Of a DNA stretch of 64,000 nt, positions 12,491-22,745 are shown one piece after another. Positions within the stretch are counted from its first letter, which is position 1. The number at the start of each line of letters is the position of its first letter. Location of the stretch: the NCBI GenBank assembly GCA_958298945.1, contig OY282609.1:36305212-36369211 (forward strand). Direction: 5' to 3'. A model generated the notes under the pieces. It ran no database searches. It saw only the letters and a program-made list of their open reading frames with translations, and was not told the DNA's origin. The DNA comes from Atherix ibis. Lineage: Eukaryota; Arthropoda; Insecta; Diptera; Athericidae. The position numbers and the translations under genes are program-made.

Positions 12491-12934
12491 ACTGCATAGC
12501 ACCTACGCGCAAAATTCTTTTCTATTCCTTTGACCACACTTATCAATGGAATCAGATCTTCTGAGAAGTAATTTTTTTCTCGGAAAGAGTAATTTTTTAA
12601 TGCTCATTTCCATTTGCTTGCATGTAAAATACTTATGGTAATAAATGGAACTATTTTAAAATGTGCAAGCCATTAAACTAAATAAGATTTAGCAAAGTTA
12701 GAATCGAACCTCCTGCTTGACGAAGGAGATTTATACGATTGGACAATAAACAGAGTGACCATGGCAGGGTAAATTTTGGTCAACACGATTTTAAACTGGA
12801 AAGTACGACGACACGTATTCGTTACCTGAGTAATCTTATACAGTCGGTTTATTCCTACAAACGTTGATATGCGTATGTGTGTACATACATGCATATGGTA
12901 CATACATACATGCCTTTTACGAGTACGCATCTAA

Positions 12935-13094
12935 TCTCTTCATTATCGCTGGTACCAAACGAACTTCCCGATATGGAATTTCGTCCGTGGGATGTATTAC
13001 TAATTTCTTCATTGGGCTGCGAACGAGTTGCGGTTTCGCTGTTTTTACTTTGGCAGTGGGAAGACGATTCGAACGTTTTATTTAGTTGCCCCAT
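12935..13094 (-). CDS. unidentified candidate exon, polar Ser/Asn/Glu-rich
   Basis: This frame lies in a local GC-richer island. From the ATG at 13094 it reads MGQLNKTFESSSHCQSKNSE, continuing through NEEISNTSHGRNSIS and GTSDNEEIR. That is polar, disordered-protein composition with varied codons, unlike the Ile/Lys/Asn frames of the surroundings. The frame is also open about 50 bases upstream of this ATG. Below 12935 it runs into a CATA/TACA-type simple repeat, so any true exon should end near 12920-12935. A GTAAAA donor-like site sits there, just after VL. If the ATG is real, the protein starts MGQ, but no function can be named. The opposite strand is also open, so a chance frame remains possible. 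Confidence 0.25.
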
Positions 13095-13658
13095 GAAGCG
13101 GTAAAAAGTACGGTAATTAAATTTTTCAAAAAATCTACACCACTTTATATTTTATAATACTTTGGGCGTAGGCGTATATAATCAAATATAAAAAATTGAA
13201 AATAATAGAAAAGCAACATTTTTGAATAGTTTTAGATAAGTGTATAATGAAAAATCGACAAATCGATATAATTGATTCTTGAACGATAAATTAACAATTA
13301 TGGTATATCTTTTGTGAAATGTATGCTAATTTAAAATGTTTTAGGTTGTGATCATCTCAATTGAAATAAAACCCAAATATACTTAAATATTATATTATAG
13401 TATTATTGGAAAAGCACCTTTTTGAAATTAATTAGATTCATTTTGTTTTTAAAGTACTTCCGAATATTCAACTTAAGTTTTTATGGTATTGTATTAAATA
13501 AAATTAGTTTTAGTTGAAACAAAAGATTTTTATGAATTTTATAAATATACAATTTTATAAACAGAAATACTGTAATTGTTAATATACGAGGTCTGTTTAA
13601 AAAATATCGCGAATTTTGTGTTATTTCAAAAATTATTTATTTATTTATTAATATCTAT

Positions 13659-14289
13659 TTAATCCCCTTCAAAGTAATCTCCACTAGATATTATACACTT
13701 GTGCCAACGTTTTTTCCAATCCTCGAAGCACTTCAAAAAATCATTTTTTATGATATTGTTGAGCTTCTCCTTCGATGCCGTCTTTATCTCCTCAATCGTA
13801 GCGTAGCGTCGTCCTTTCATGGGGCTCTTCAGTTTCTGGAACAAGAAAAAGTAACAGGGGGCCAGATCTGGGGAATACGGTGGCTGCGGCATTATTAGTG
13901 TGTTGTTTTTGGCCAAAAATGGCAAAAGCCAATTTTTGTTCTTTCACAAAACCGAGCGTTTCTGGCGGATTGATTCGCGCATAATTTGCAGGTCCTTATT
14001 GACCTTTCTACCCTGTGGCGAGATTCATGATGCACCACACCCCTGCAATCGAAGAAAACTGTAACCAAAACCTTTACATTCGATCGAACTTGGAGCTTTT
14101 TTCGGTCTTGGCTCGTGCGGCAGCTTTCATTGGGATGATTGAGCTTTGGTTTGCACGTCATAACCATAAACCCATGATTCGTCACCAGTTATGACCCTCT
14201 GAAGCAAATTTGGGTCTTCGCGGACAGAGTCCAACAGCTCCTTAGCAATGTTAATGCGATACTGTTTTTGGTCGAAATTGAGCAAAAAA
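13659..14289 (-). pseudogene. mariner transposase pseudogene, catalytic fragments
   Basis: Reading on the minus strand from 14289: LLNFDQKQYRINIAKELLDS, then VITGDESWVYGYD with the first catalytic Asp, then a TGA within the SSQWK motif. The frame is shifted around 14130-13925, where VTVFFDCRGVVHHE can be followed. The expected HHDNAPAH block is missing: NKNWLL joins directly to PFLAKNNTLIMPQPPYSPDL. The third catalytic position reads APCYFFLF, with Tyr in place of Asp. The C-terminus (WKKRWHKCIISSGDYFEGD) ends at TAA 13659-13661. With no DNA-binding domain, no second Asp and no third Asp, it cannot be active. It is recognisable as mariner by the TGDESW and YSPDLAPC motifs. Confidence 0.85.
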
Positions 14290-14313
14290 CGAAGACGAGC
14301 CAAAACACGTGCA

Positions 14314-14389
14314 AGCAAAGCAGCTGTCAAAAATTAACTGAATATTCAAAATATTGAATATTTAGTTAATTTTTGAAAGCTGATTTGCT
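14314..14389. repeat. 36-bp inverted duplication forming the right end of mariner copy 3
   Basis: The arms 14314-14349 and 14354-14389 are complementary at 33 of 36 positions around a 4-nt centre. The left arm is the element's own leader sequence (AGCAGCTGTCAAAAATTAAC), which is also present once in copy 4 at about 45238-45257. The right arm is its inverted copy, placed directly before the ACCTCG tip. Confidence 0.85.
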
Positions 14390-14398
14390 GACCTCGTA

Positions 14399-16170
14399 TT
14401 TTACAATAATTTTCTTTTTATTTTCAATAATTCTTAAAAATTATAGTTTTCGATCATATTTATCTTTATTATTCACAAAAATAATATATAGAAAACTCTT
14501 TAGTATTACACGAAAACTAATGGAAAAATTATTATATGAATGCTTAATTTAATTTGTTTTACATTAACTGATTATTATGGATTGTATGTACACTTTAAGA
14601 GTTAAAAAACGTGTGCAATATCCTCTTTTATAAAACTAAATATAAGTTTAAAAATATATAAAAGCATAAATATATCAAACTATCTATTATTAATTAATAA
14701 ACTTTCACCAATTTTCCGTTTTGATCGGTTTTATTTTAGAAATTTTTCGCTTTTGTCTTTTAAAACTATATTTTTTATTGTTTTTTTTTATATTCAGAAT
14801 TTTATGGGAATAAACAACTTTAAAATATTAAAAAGTTGCGTGATCTATCAATGCGGTAAAAGGTTACATTGTGTTTTTATAAAATGTAATATTATAAAAT
14901 AAAAAAAATAAAATTACATTAATTTAACGCATACATTTTATTAGTACGGTAAACTTAAAAAAAATTGCGTCGTGAAATAACACTTAATATGTTCGCAATA
15001 ATTTCCCAAGAATATTCTCTCTTCTATTAACGCATAGGATATTTTCATCAGAACAACGATAATTACTATAAATTATAATGCAAAAATTTTATATGATATT
15101 AGATTATATTTGGATAAAACTGTTTGATGCTCCGCACTATAATCAATTCAATGCAGTAAAACGTTTAGTTTATTTAGAATATTTAAATGCAAATGACTTT
15201 ATTTGAATATTTTGAGCATTTACATTTTCATGTAATTGATAAAACGTAGAAATTTAAGTTCCTCATAACTAATTGACGTTGAATATCAATAATTTTGTAA
15301 TAATTATTAGTGTGTACATTTTATGACTGTCGTATTTTATTTAGTTTACTATGATAAGTTCATTTAATTGTTTAGATATTTATTATACCTCTTATTAATA
15401 ATAGGATATCTTGGCAACTATTTTATGAAGAGCTAGTCAGTATATTTGTGTTATATGAGACGATTTATAGTAATAGTTTAGGATTGACTTAATATTTTCG
15501 GAGTTGATGTCAAATTCATGCTTTGTTGGTAATTTTCTTTAAAACAATTTTTAAAAAATCGTAAAATCGTCACATGCAGAGATCTACAGGAAGTAGAAAC
15601 ATACCATATATACTGAGAGATCTAAAAAATCTTAGAAATAAAAATCCCATTATAGATGTAGATATTTAAGCAAATTGAAGAAGAATGAATTATAATTTTA
15701 TAAAAAAGGCAAATTTTTAAGAATTAGAAAAGTTATTTTATTTAAGATGGTTAAAGTTCATTTATAGCCATCAGAGAAATATTATTTTTTAAACAGTCTT
15801 TATTATGCTAATTGCATTGGTAAATAATATACCCTTAAAATAGCAAACTATTTAACTACCATATTATCTTGTACCAATATTTTTAAATTTATTACAACAC
15901 AATACCTTAATTATCTCGATTTTGAAGTAAATGGATGAGAAAACTTCAAATAAACGGCTCATACAGCATTTTGCTATAAACTCAGTTCTGTAATAGAAAA
16001 CTACTCTAATTTTGTATATTTTTAATAGTAATATACGTGTACAAACAGAATAATTCAAATAAAATAGTTGGAATCTTATAAAGAAAAACGCCGCTTTCCC
16101 TTTTTCTATAAAATACAGAATTTACAAATCTTAAGTGAAAGCAAATAAAATAAGAAATTGAAAGAAAAAA
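14399..16170. other. AT-rich non-coding stretch, no gene seen
   Basis: This is ordinary A/T-rich sequence with no transposon or coding features recognised. Confidence 0.5.
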
Positions 16171-16173
16171 AAA

Positions 16174-16760
16174 CTATAACGAATGATTTATTATGTTTTG
16201 TATGAATGTGAAATAAAACGAGTTTATTATGGGTTTGATATGGCTTTGATTCAACTGTGGATGAGTTATAATCAGTTGTTCCATCCGTGACCATTGCCGA
16301 TGACGTTCAACGATTACACGTTTTGACATCAAAGTGTTGAAAATTACACTGTTTTTCAACTAACAAGGTATCATTCACAACTCGCCAAAGGTGAGCAGGA
16401 ATGATAGCGTCGTCAACACACCACCTGTTCTAATCACAAATTGCGTCTCCTTATTCATCGTCCTCCTATAATACGACTATAAGTAGTTGAAATCACATCT
16501 TGAAGTTATTACATTGTGTGTCAACTTGGATAAGCCGATACGCTTCAACATGGATGTTGTATACCATTGAAGAGTAGGATCTCTGTGCCCAACTAAGTCG
16601 AATATGATTTATACGAAGAGTGAGGATAGACAAAGTCTAAGGCTATGTAAAGTTAGTGTTTGTCGATCAACACTTGTTACCATACGTACTTGTATACACA
16701 AGTGTGCTAGCAATGCGACAGATTTTTCTATTCCAACATTAGTTAGAATGTTGTCGTTTT
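16174..16760. other. GC-richer island with unidentified minus-strand open frames
   Basis: Base composition rises compared with the flanks. On the minus strand, one frame reads IIPAHLWRVVNDTLLVEKQC (about 16410-16350). An overlapping frame (16174-16359) contains MSKRVIVERHRQWSRMEQLI. Neither shows a known motif, a convincing start or clear splice sites. This could be a decayed gene, an old transposon, a conserved non-coding element or chance. Confidence 0.3.
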
Positions 16761-18643
16761 TCTACATTCTATTTTAATTGCGCGCGAATAAATAAAATAA
16801 TTGAATTAAATTGTAATTGATTGTGACGTGAAATTGTCATTTAAAATGGCACTCTGTCTGTCTACTTGGAAATAAGATACAAACAAAAAAAGAATCTGCA
16901 TCATTCCACAAAGCAACACACGCTAAAATGGCCAATATTGAAGTTTTACCTGTTAGTAAACATACACATACATATATATACAATATATCGACCTGACCAA
17001 CCCATCTTATCTATTTGAATAGATGGTAATTTTACTTTCCAATAATAGAAAAGCCAGTTTATAATAAATAGTTTTAATTTGAATTGTCATTGTGCGTTCT
17101 TTTCTAAATAAATTTGAAGTATTTACGAGAGTAATGAATATGGAAACTGTAATAAGTATTAGCACCATATCGACTAATAAAATTCGTCAATAAAGAAAAA
17201 TTTTTAATTTCAGTATTTTTTCAAGAAAAACAGAGTTCAAGTGCAATACCGTTTGGCAAGAAATTAAGTTTTATGGTCACGCGTATAGTAACAAAATGGA
17301 GATTTAGATTTCTATATTATATTTTTAAACAGAATAAAAACTAACATAACTATAAATTAATTCAAATATACAAACAATACGAGTATAAGGCCATTCTTTT
17401 TCCACTTTTCGTGTGACAATAATCAGAAAAAATCCTTTTAGTTAGAAGTGGTGCTGACTTTAATATGTCGAGTTCTTTGGCGTTGGGAATTTGTTTTACA
17501 ATTTCTAATATATCATTACTTTCTTTTAAATTGGCAGAAATATTTGAATCAGTTATATTGAACAAAACCTAGTTACTATTAAGTCATACATGAAAAGTTA
17601 TAGTTTAAATTGCATTCTGTGATTACACCATAGTGTGTGAATTATAGTGGACACAATGAATTTAATGTTTCTAGGTAGGAGAGAAACTTAAGCAAATTCA
17701 AGGAATCAGGAAAATTGAACATTAAGTGTAAAGGGGCTATGCACGCAATATTGAAATGGAACGACAATGAAAAGCTTGACGCTATTATATTTATATGAAA
17801 ACATACAACTATTAATATTTCGTATGCGAGTATCAAGTACAAATGGCAATAGTGTAAAAGAACAAATGATATATGTGTGTACTCATATATGCTCTAATAT
17901 ATGATAAGCAGGTATTTACGGACACGTATATTTTATATAATTGTATTTTTATATATATGAATAATAGTTTCTATACTATACTAGTACTTAAGAGTAGTAT
18001 ATAAAAATATATAAGCAGAACAGGATAGAGTTCATAGTGCTGTTGCAAAATCTGATTGGATCTCAAATTTCCAATGTGTACTGTTTACATGAATAGATAT
18101 TATGTATAGATGCATTTTCAGTACTCCAATAATTTAGGTCATACCAAAAGACTACAATATAATATTTTAAATTTATTTTCTTTTTTATTCCAAACTTATA
18201 CGAGTAAAACCATTCATGTTGGACACAAACATTATTTTTGGCTGATTCATATTGAATCTAATTTTCTTAAACTGTCATCATACCTTAACGGAATATCTTC
18301 TATCTGCCTAAATATATATATGTGTAAGTACAAGTATTTGTGCGTTATTGACGAATGAATATTCATGTTTAGATGATTTTTGTATATCACTAGAATATAG
18401 AAAAGATCGTGATTAATGAAAAAGGTAAGTAGAAAAGAAGATACTAAGTAAAGTTAAATAAGAAGTAAAATAAAACAAAACAATGTTAATAAAAATAATG
18501 AAATTTATGACAATTAATGTTAGAGTATGGCATTTTAAAATCTGCGCAAACTTAAACATTTAAAGAAAAACAGTTAGCTTTTCGGAATTGTATTTGAATT
18601 TTTTCATCATTTCGTTTTATTATTAAATAAAGTATTATAGCAA
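16761..18643. other. AT-rich non-coding stretch, no gene seen
   Basis: This is A/T-rich DNA with TATA/TACATA-type runs near 16965-16990 and 17880-18010. No supported gene or mobile element was found. Confidence 0.5.
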
Positions 18644-18645
18644 TA

Positions 18646-19936
18646 CGAGGGTCATTCAACAAGTACTTAGCCTACAAAAGAAAAACGAAAATTTTGGAAA
18701 GGTGGCAATTTATTTTTCCACATAATCTCCTTCAAGCTCGATACACTTGGCCCAGCGATGCTCTAACTTTTTTAACCCGTCCAAAAAATACATTTTCTCG
18801 AGGGAAGCAAAATAGGCCTCCGTGGCGACGATGACCTCCTCATTCGACCCAAATCTATTCCCGGCGAGTGATTTTTTCAGGTTTGGAAACTAAAAGTAGT
18901 CACAGGGGGCCAAATCTGGAGAGTACGGTGGATGGGGCAGCAATTCGTAGCGCAATTCGACCAATTTGGCCATGGCGACGGCGGAGGTGTGAGCCGGCGC
19001 GTTGTCGTAGTGGAACAGCACTTTTTTCTTCGCAAAGCGGGGCCGCTTTTTCTTCAATTCGAAGTCAAATCGGCCCAATAAGTCAGCATAGTAGCGCCCC
19101 GTGATTGTTTTACCTTTCTCGAGGTAATCGATGTGAATCACACCTTGTGAATCCCAGAAAACGGTGGCCATCACCTTTCCGGCCGATCGAACAGTCTTCG
19201 CCTTCTTCGGAGCACGTTCGCCGGGTGAATCCACTGTTTCGACTGTTCCTTGGTCTCTGGTGTGTACCAGTGAATCCATGTTTCGTCGATGGTCACGAAA
19301 CGACGCAAGAACTCCGCTGGATTGCGCTGAAACAGCGCCAAACACGTCGCCGATGAGGTCTCACGGTTGCGCTTGTTTTCCGGTGTGAGCAATAGCGGCA
19401 CCCATCGCGCCGACAGCTTTCTCATGCCCAGTTCTTCGTGTAGAATATGATGCACCGTTCCTACTGCGACGCCCACAGTCTCAGCTATCTCGTGAACCTT
19501 CAATCGACCGTCTGCCAACACGAGATCGTGGACTTTTTTAACGTTTTCCTCCGTAGCAGCCGTTTTCGGGGCACCTGGGCGTGGCTCATCAAAAACCGAC
19601 GTGCGGCCACGAACAAACTCGTTGAACCAATTCTTGACGGTCGCCATCGAAGGAGAAGAGTCACCATACACAGCATCCAAGCGATCTTTGATTTCGCTGC
19701 GCGTTTTCCCTTCTAAAAACAAGAATCTAATCACCGAACGATATTGTTCTTTTTCCATTTTTGTGCAACCGACCGACACGCTCGCTTTCAAAGGCTCTCA
19801 AAATAAAACTAATAAAGGGAATGAACTGAAACTTTGACAGTAGGCTACTATAAGAATGTACTGCACGATGGTAAATTTCTTTTGTGACAGCAGTTCCATC
19901 GGGCGGTGATGCTAAGTACTTGTTGAATGACCCTCG
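18646..19936 (-). mobile_element. complete-length mariner, copy 2 (same lineage as copy 1)
   Basis: The two ends are identical inverted repeats over 26 bp, beginning CGAGGGTCATTCAACAAGTA at 18646 and mirrored up to 19936. TA duplications lie at 18644-18645 and 19937-19938. The 1291-bp length and single minus-strand transposase match an autonomous mariner layout. Perfect TIRs and only two obvious coding lesions argue for a fairly recent insertion. GC content is clearly above the surrounding DNA. Confidence 0.95.
18710..19758 (-). pseudogene. mariner transposase, near-complete, one frameshift and one nonsense mutation
   Basis: The ATG at 19758 begins MEKEQYRSVIRFLFLEGKTR, with the first helix-turn-helix and the WFNEF motif. 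The second HTH (HEIAETVGVAVGTVHHILHE) and WVPLLL linker follow. The catalytic blocks are TIDETWIHWYTPE, FHYDNAPAHTS and YSPDLAPCDYF, with all three Asp present and DD34D spacing. Lesion one is a single-base loss near 19221-19229, between KQWIHP and GERAPKKAK. Lesion two is an in-frame TAG at 18890-18892 just after CDYF. The remaining C-terminus (FPNLKKSLAGNRFGSNEEVI) is otherwise intact to TAA at 18710-18712. Allowing for the lost base, the ancestral product would be about 349 residues, normal for mariner. An upstream in-frame TTG at 19791 is an unlikely start. Confidence 0.93.
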
Positions 19937-19938
19937 TA

Positions 19939-22285
19939 AGTGTGTGTTTGCATAAGTTATGCACATTCCTTATTTTTTATGAACAGAATAATATACTAGT
20001 TTATTATGGATTTTTAGATTTTTTGAAATATAATGTCAATAACGTTGAAATTAGGGACACACTAACAGAAATGTGTAAATAGACAAATTATTATATTAAA
20101 AGAGTCAAATTGTTACATGAAGTTGATGATAACTATATGTTATCATGTGCTGATAGGTAATAAAATGATGAAAACTATTCCGAAGTTATCAGTGATTTAT
20201 ATTTTTTTCTTGTAATATCTAATCTATTAAAAATAATTTCTTTTTATAAATCAATTTTAGATTCGATTCTATAATGATCTCATTCATATACTATATGCCC
20301 GATTTCTGATGCAATAAGCTTTCTTCATCCACTTTGTAGTCAGCTTACATATTTTTGTAGTCAGCTAACAAAATTATATCCAATAGAAGGTGAGTATTTT
20401 TTTCTAAATCTGTTTGAATTATTGTTTATTAACATTAGAAAAAGAGTTAAGTCGTTTAATAAATAAATGTTATCGGAAATATAATTTTTTTTTAAATTTT
20501 TTAATTTTAAAAATTTATTGTAAACTTATTTATGCAAACTTATATTTATTATGCAAACTCAATTATTTTGTATTATGTAAAAATGAGACTAAAAAAACAA
20601 ATTTAAAAAATGTCGTATGGACTTATGATGTAAGCACCATCTCATTTATTGAATATAATAAACGCAGTTAAAGATACTATCAGAATGAAAAGTTGGATCG
20701 AATTATATATTTTTATATCGACAGTAATAATTATAAATTTATAGATACTAAAATCTATATACAAAATAAAGGGTCAATGGGAATAGAATTTTTGTTTATT
20801 ATTTAGTTTTAAAATTATTCTAATCCAATATCTATACAAAGAAATACTTTCTATTTATTTAAGGACCATTATATTATGCTCCATTTATTATTTTTGCTTT
20901 CTCTTTAATGTATAACAACTTTTAGACACTAGCACCTCTATGATTATTTTTGTCAATTCAATTATAAATATAAACTTAAAATTAAGACAATCCTTACAAA
21001 ATTTAATTTTTATAAAATAATTTATTTAATTGGTTAGAGTTGATAAAATATCCTTTCTTTGGATGGTTTTCTTTTAATTATAATAAATAAAAACAAGAAA
21101 TCGAGCAAAAATCTTAAAGAAAAATTGCTCGCAATATAGATTTGGTTTTTCGAAATTTCTACTCGTATATACATCAAACATTTCTACTCGTATATGAAGA
21201 ATATGAAATCATTTTATGCTATACTCATTCATATACTATACAATCAATTTACGAACGAAACTAAATGCATGATCGAACAACCATAGCTTATTAGAAATCT
21301 GTGCATAAAAAAGGTGTGCTGAATTGGATATTTATAACTTCTTATTATAATAATTAAGAGGCATTTTACAACCGAATGAATTTTATGCTTCAAGATCGTA
21401 ATTATAGTTAGTTTATTTATTATTTGATGAACTGCCCTCACACAAATGAATTCTTCAAAAAAAAAAATTCACTTCTCTTTATGTTATTATAATTTACTAA
21501 TTATTGGAATGTTACCTAATAATAAGATATCCTATAATAAAAACTATATTACTAGAATTAAAATATAAAAAAAAATTTGCATTAAAATGGAATTTTAATC
21601 AAGTTTTAAAAAAAAAATCTAAATTATGACTGTATAAAACACTTTAAAGTGTACTTATAACTACAAGTATATAGCGAGTTGGTAGCTAGTTAAAATCAAA
21701 TTCCTTTTACAGACTCCAATATTATTATAATATAGTGGCTTCCTTGGAATTTTTTTTACGATGCCAAATTAATTATTTCATTGTAGGGAATAAATTTTGA
21801 TGAAAAATGTTTACACTAAAATTTTATGACCTACATTTAGGCGGTAAAAGATGTACAGAAAAGAATTTAGTGAAAATTTCGGTGCAGAAAAATGACACAA
21901 ATACAAAAAAAAAAAATGAATTATAAAAAATTTATTCAGGAGCAGCGGGGGCAAGTATTTATTTATTCATATTAATATGCATTTAATACTAACTACAGAT
22001 ATACTCTGTAGTTAGTATAAATATTTTGTGCTTCTGCTTTTGTATATGACTGAGAATTTGACCGGTATATATGCGTATGACTATAATAAAATCGAGGTGG
22101 AAAAAAATGAGCAATCACTAAGAAACCGTTACGTCCTGCATATGAAATTTTTGTCTTTAATTCCGTATGGGCTTTTTTCTCTTATACCAATTTTATTATA
22201 TTTTCCATTTAACCCCTACTTTTTTAACAATATTTTGGTTATACACTGCGTTTCAAAAGCTGTCTTCTTACGTTTTTAATCAACG
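19939..22285. other. AT-rich non-coding stretch, no gene seen
   Basis: No supported gene. A short hairpin lies at 21986-22018, and two nearby copies of TTTCTACTCGTATA lie at about 21157-21192. The rest is A/T-rich sequence with chance frames. Confidence 0.5.
21986..22018. repeat. 14-bp perfect inverted repeat
   Basis: ATACTAACTACAGA and its complement are separated by TATAC, giving a small stable hairpin. There is no poly-T tract or coding context to make it a terminator. Confidence 0.7.
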
Positions 22286-22289
22286 CTTC

Positions 22290-22745
22290 AGAGCTAGCGG
22301 CGGTTGAGCTGTGCCCAACAATACTTTTCAGACGATTACCACTTTTGGTGGTAGTGATAGATAGTCAGTGTTTGTTCGCCCCCGGTTTTGCACACCTTGC
22401 CAAAACGTAATTCATGTAAAATTCTGATGAGATTTTCTCAGATTTTGGCTTATTCAATCCATTGGAATATCAAAAAATTAAATTAATAAATAAACAAATA
22501 AAAGTAACCTAAGAAGCATCTACAACACAACAGAAGCACCACAACATCAACAACATAAGCAAGCTTATACCCGTAGTGCAGTGGCTATGTCCAACTTTAA
22601 ATACAAGAAACCCAAATTGTGGTGGCAACAAACCTAAATAATCATCGTACGGAAAGCACTATAGATTCGGCCAATACACGTATCGTAACATTGAAACGAA
22701 CACATATCCTCATATACGGTGAATATCTCTAAACGTGTAGTCTAA
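22290..22745 (+). promoter_or_regulatory. possible promoter and CAA-rich leader segment
   Basis: The sequence departs from the AT-rich background. An initiator-like ATAGTCAGTGTTTG lies near 22367-22380. About 140 bp downstream a CAA/CAC-rich stretch (ACAACATCAACAACATAAGC) resembles fly 5' leaders. A short frame from the ATG at about 22588 reads MSNFKYKKPKLWWQQT before a stop. No downstream promoter element, TATA box in register or convincing donor was found. It could equally be a non-coding island. Confidence 0.2.

Larger units (their letters stand above)
13587..14396 (-). mobile_element. internally deleted mariner, copy 3 (second lineage)
   Basis: The left tip at 13587 is CGAGGTCTGTTTAAAAAATA after a TA (13585-13586). 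The right tip ends in ACCTCG at 14396 before a TA (14397-14398). The element is only 810 bp, against roughly 1.2-1.3 kb for its relative at 44116. Compared with that relative it lacks about 330 bp coding the DNA-binding domain. The junction lies in a shared GCAA at about 14281-14285. It also lacks the block around the second catalytic Asp. Its right end is an inverted duplication (14314-14389) with only CGAGGTC of the TIR left. Confidence 0.88.

Noticed and set aside
12690..12730. tRNA-like GGTTCGATTC on the minus strand
   Set aside because: It matches a B-box-like core, but the flanks do not form a T-stem and no acceptor or anticodon arms can be built.
18868..19837. Plus-strand open frames across mariner copy 2
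   Set aside because: The minus-strand transposase, with motifs and TIRs in the right places, explains this DNA. The plus frames are GC-driven shadows.
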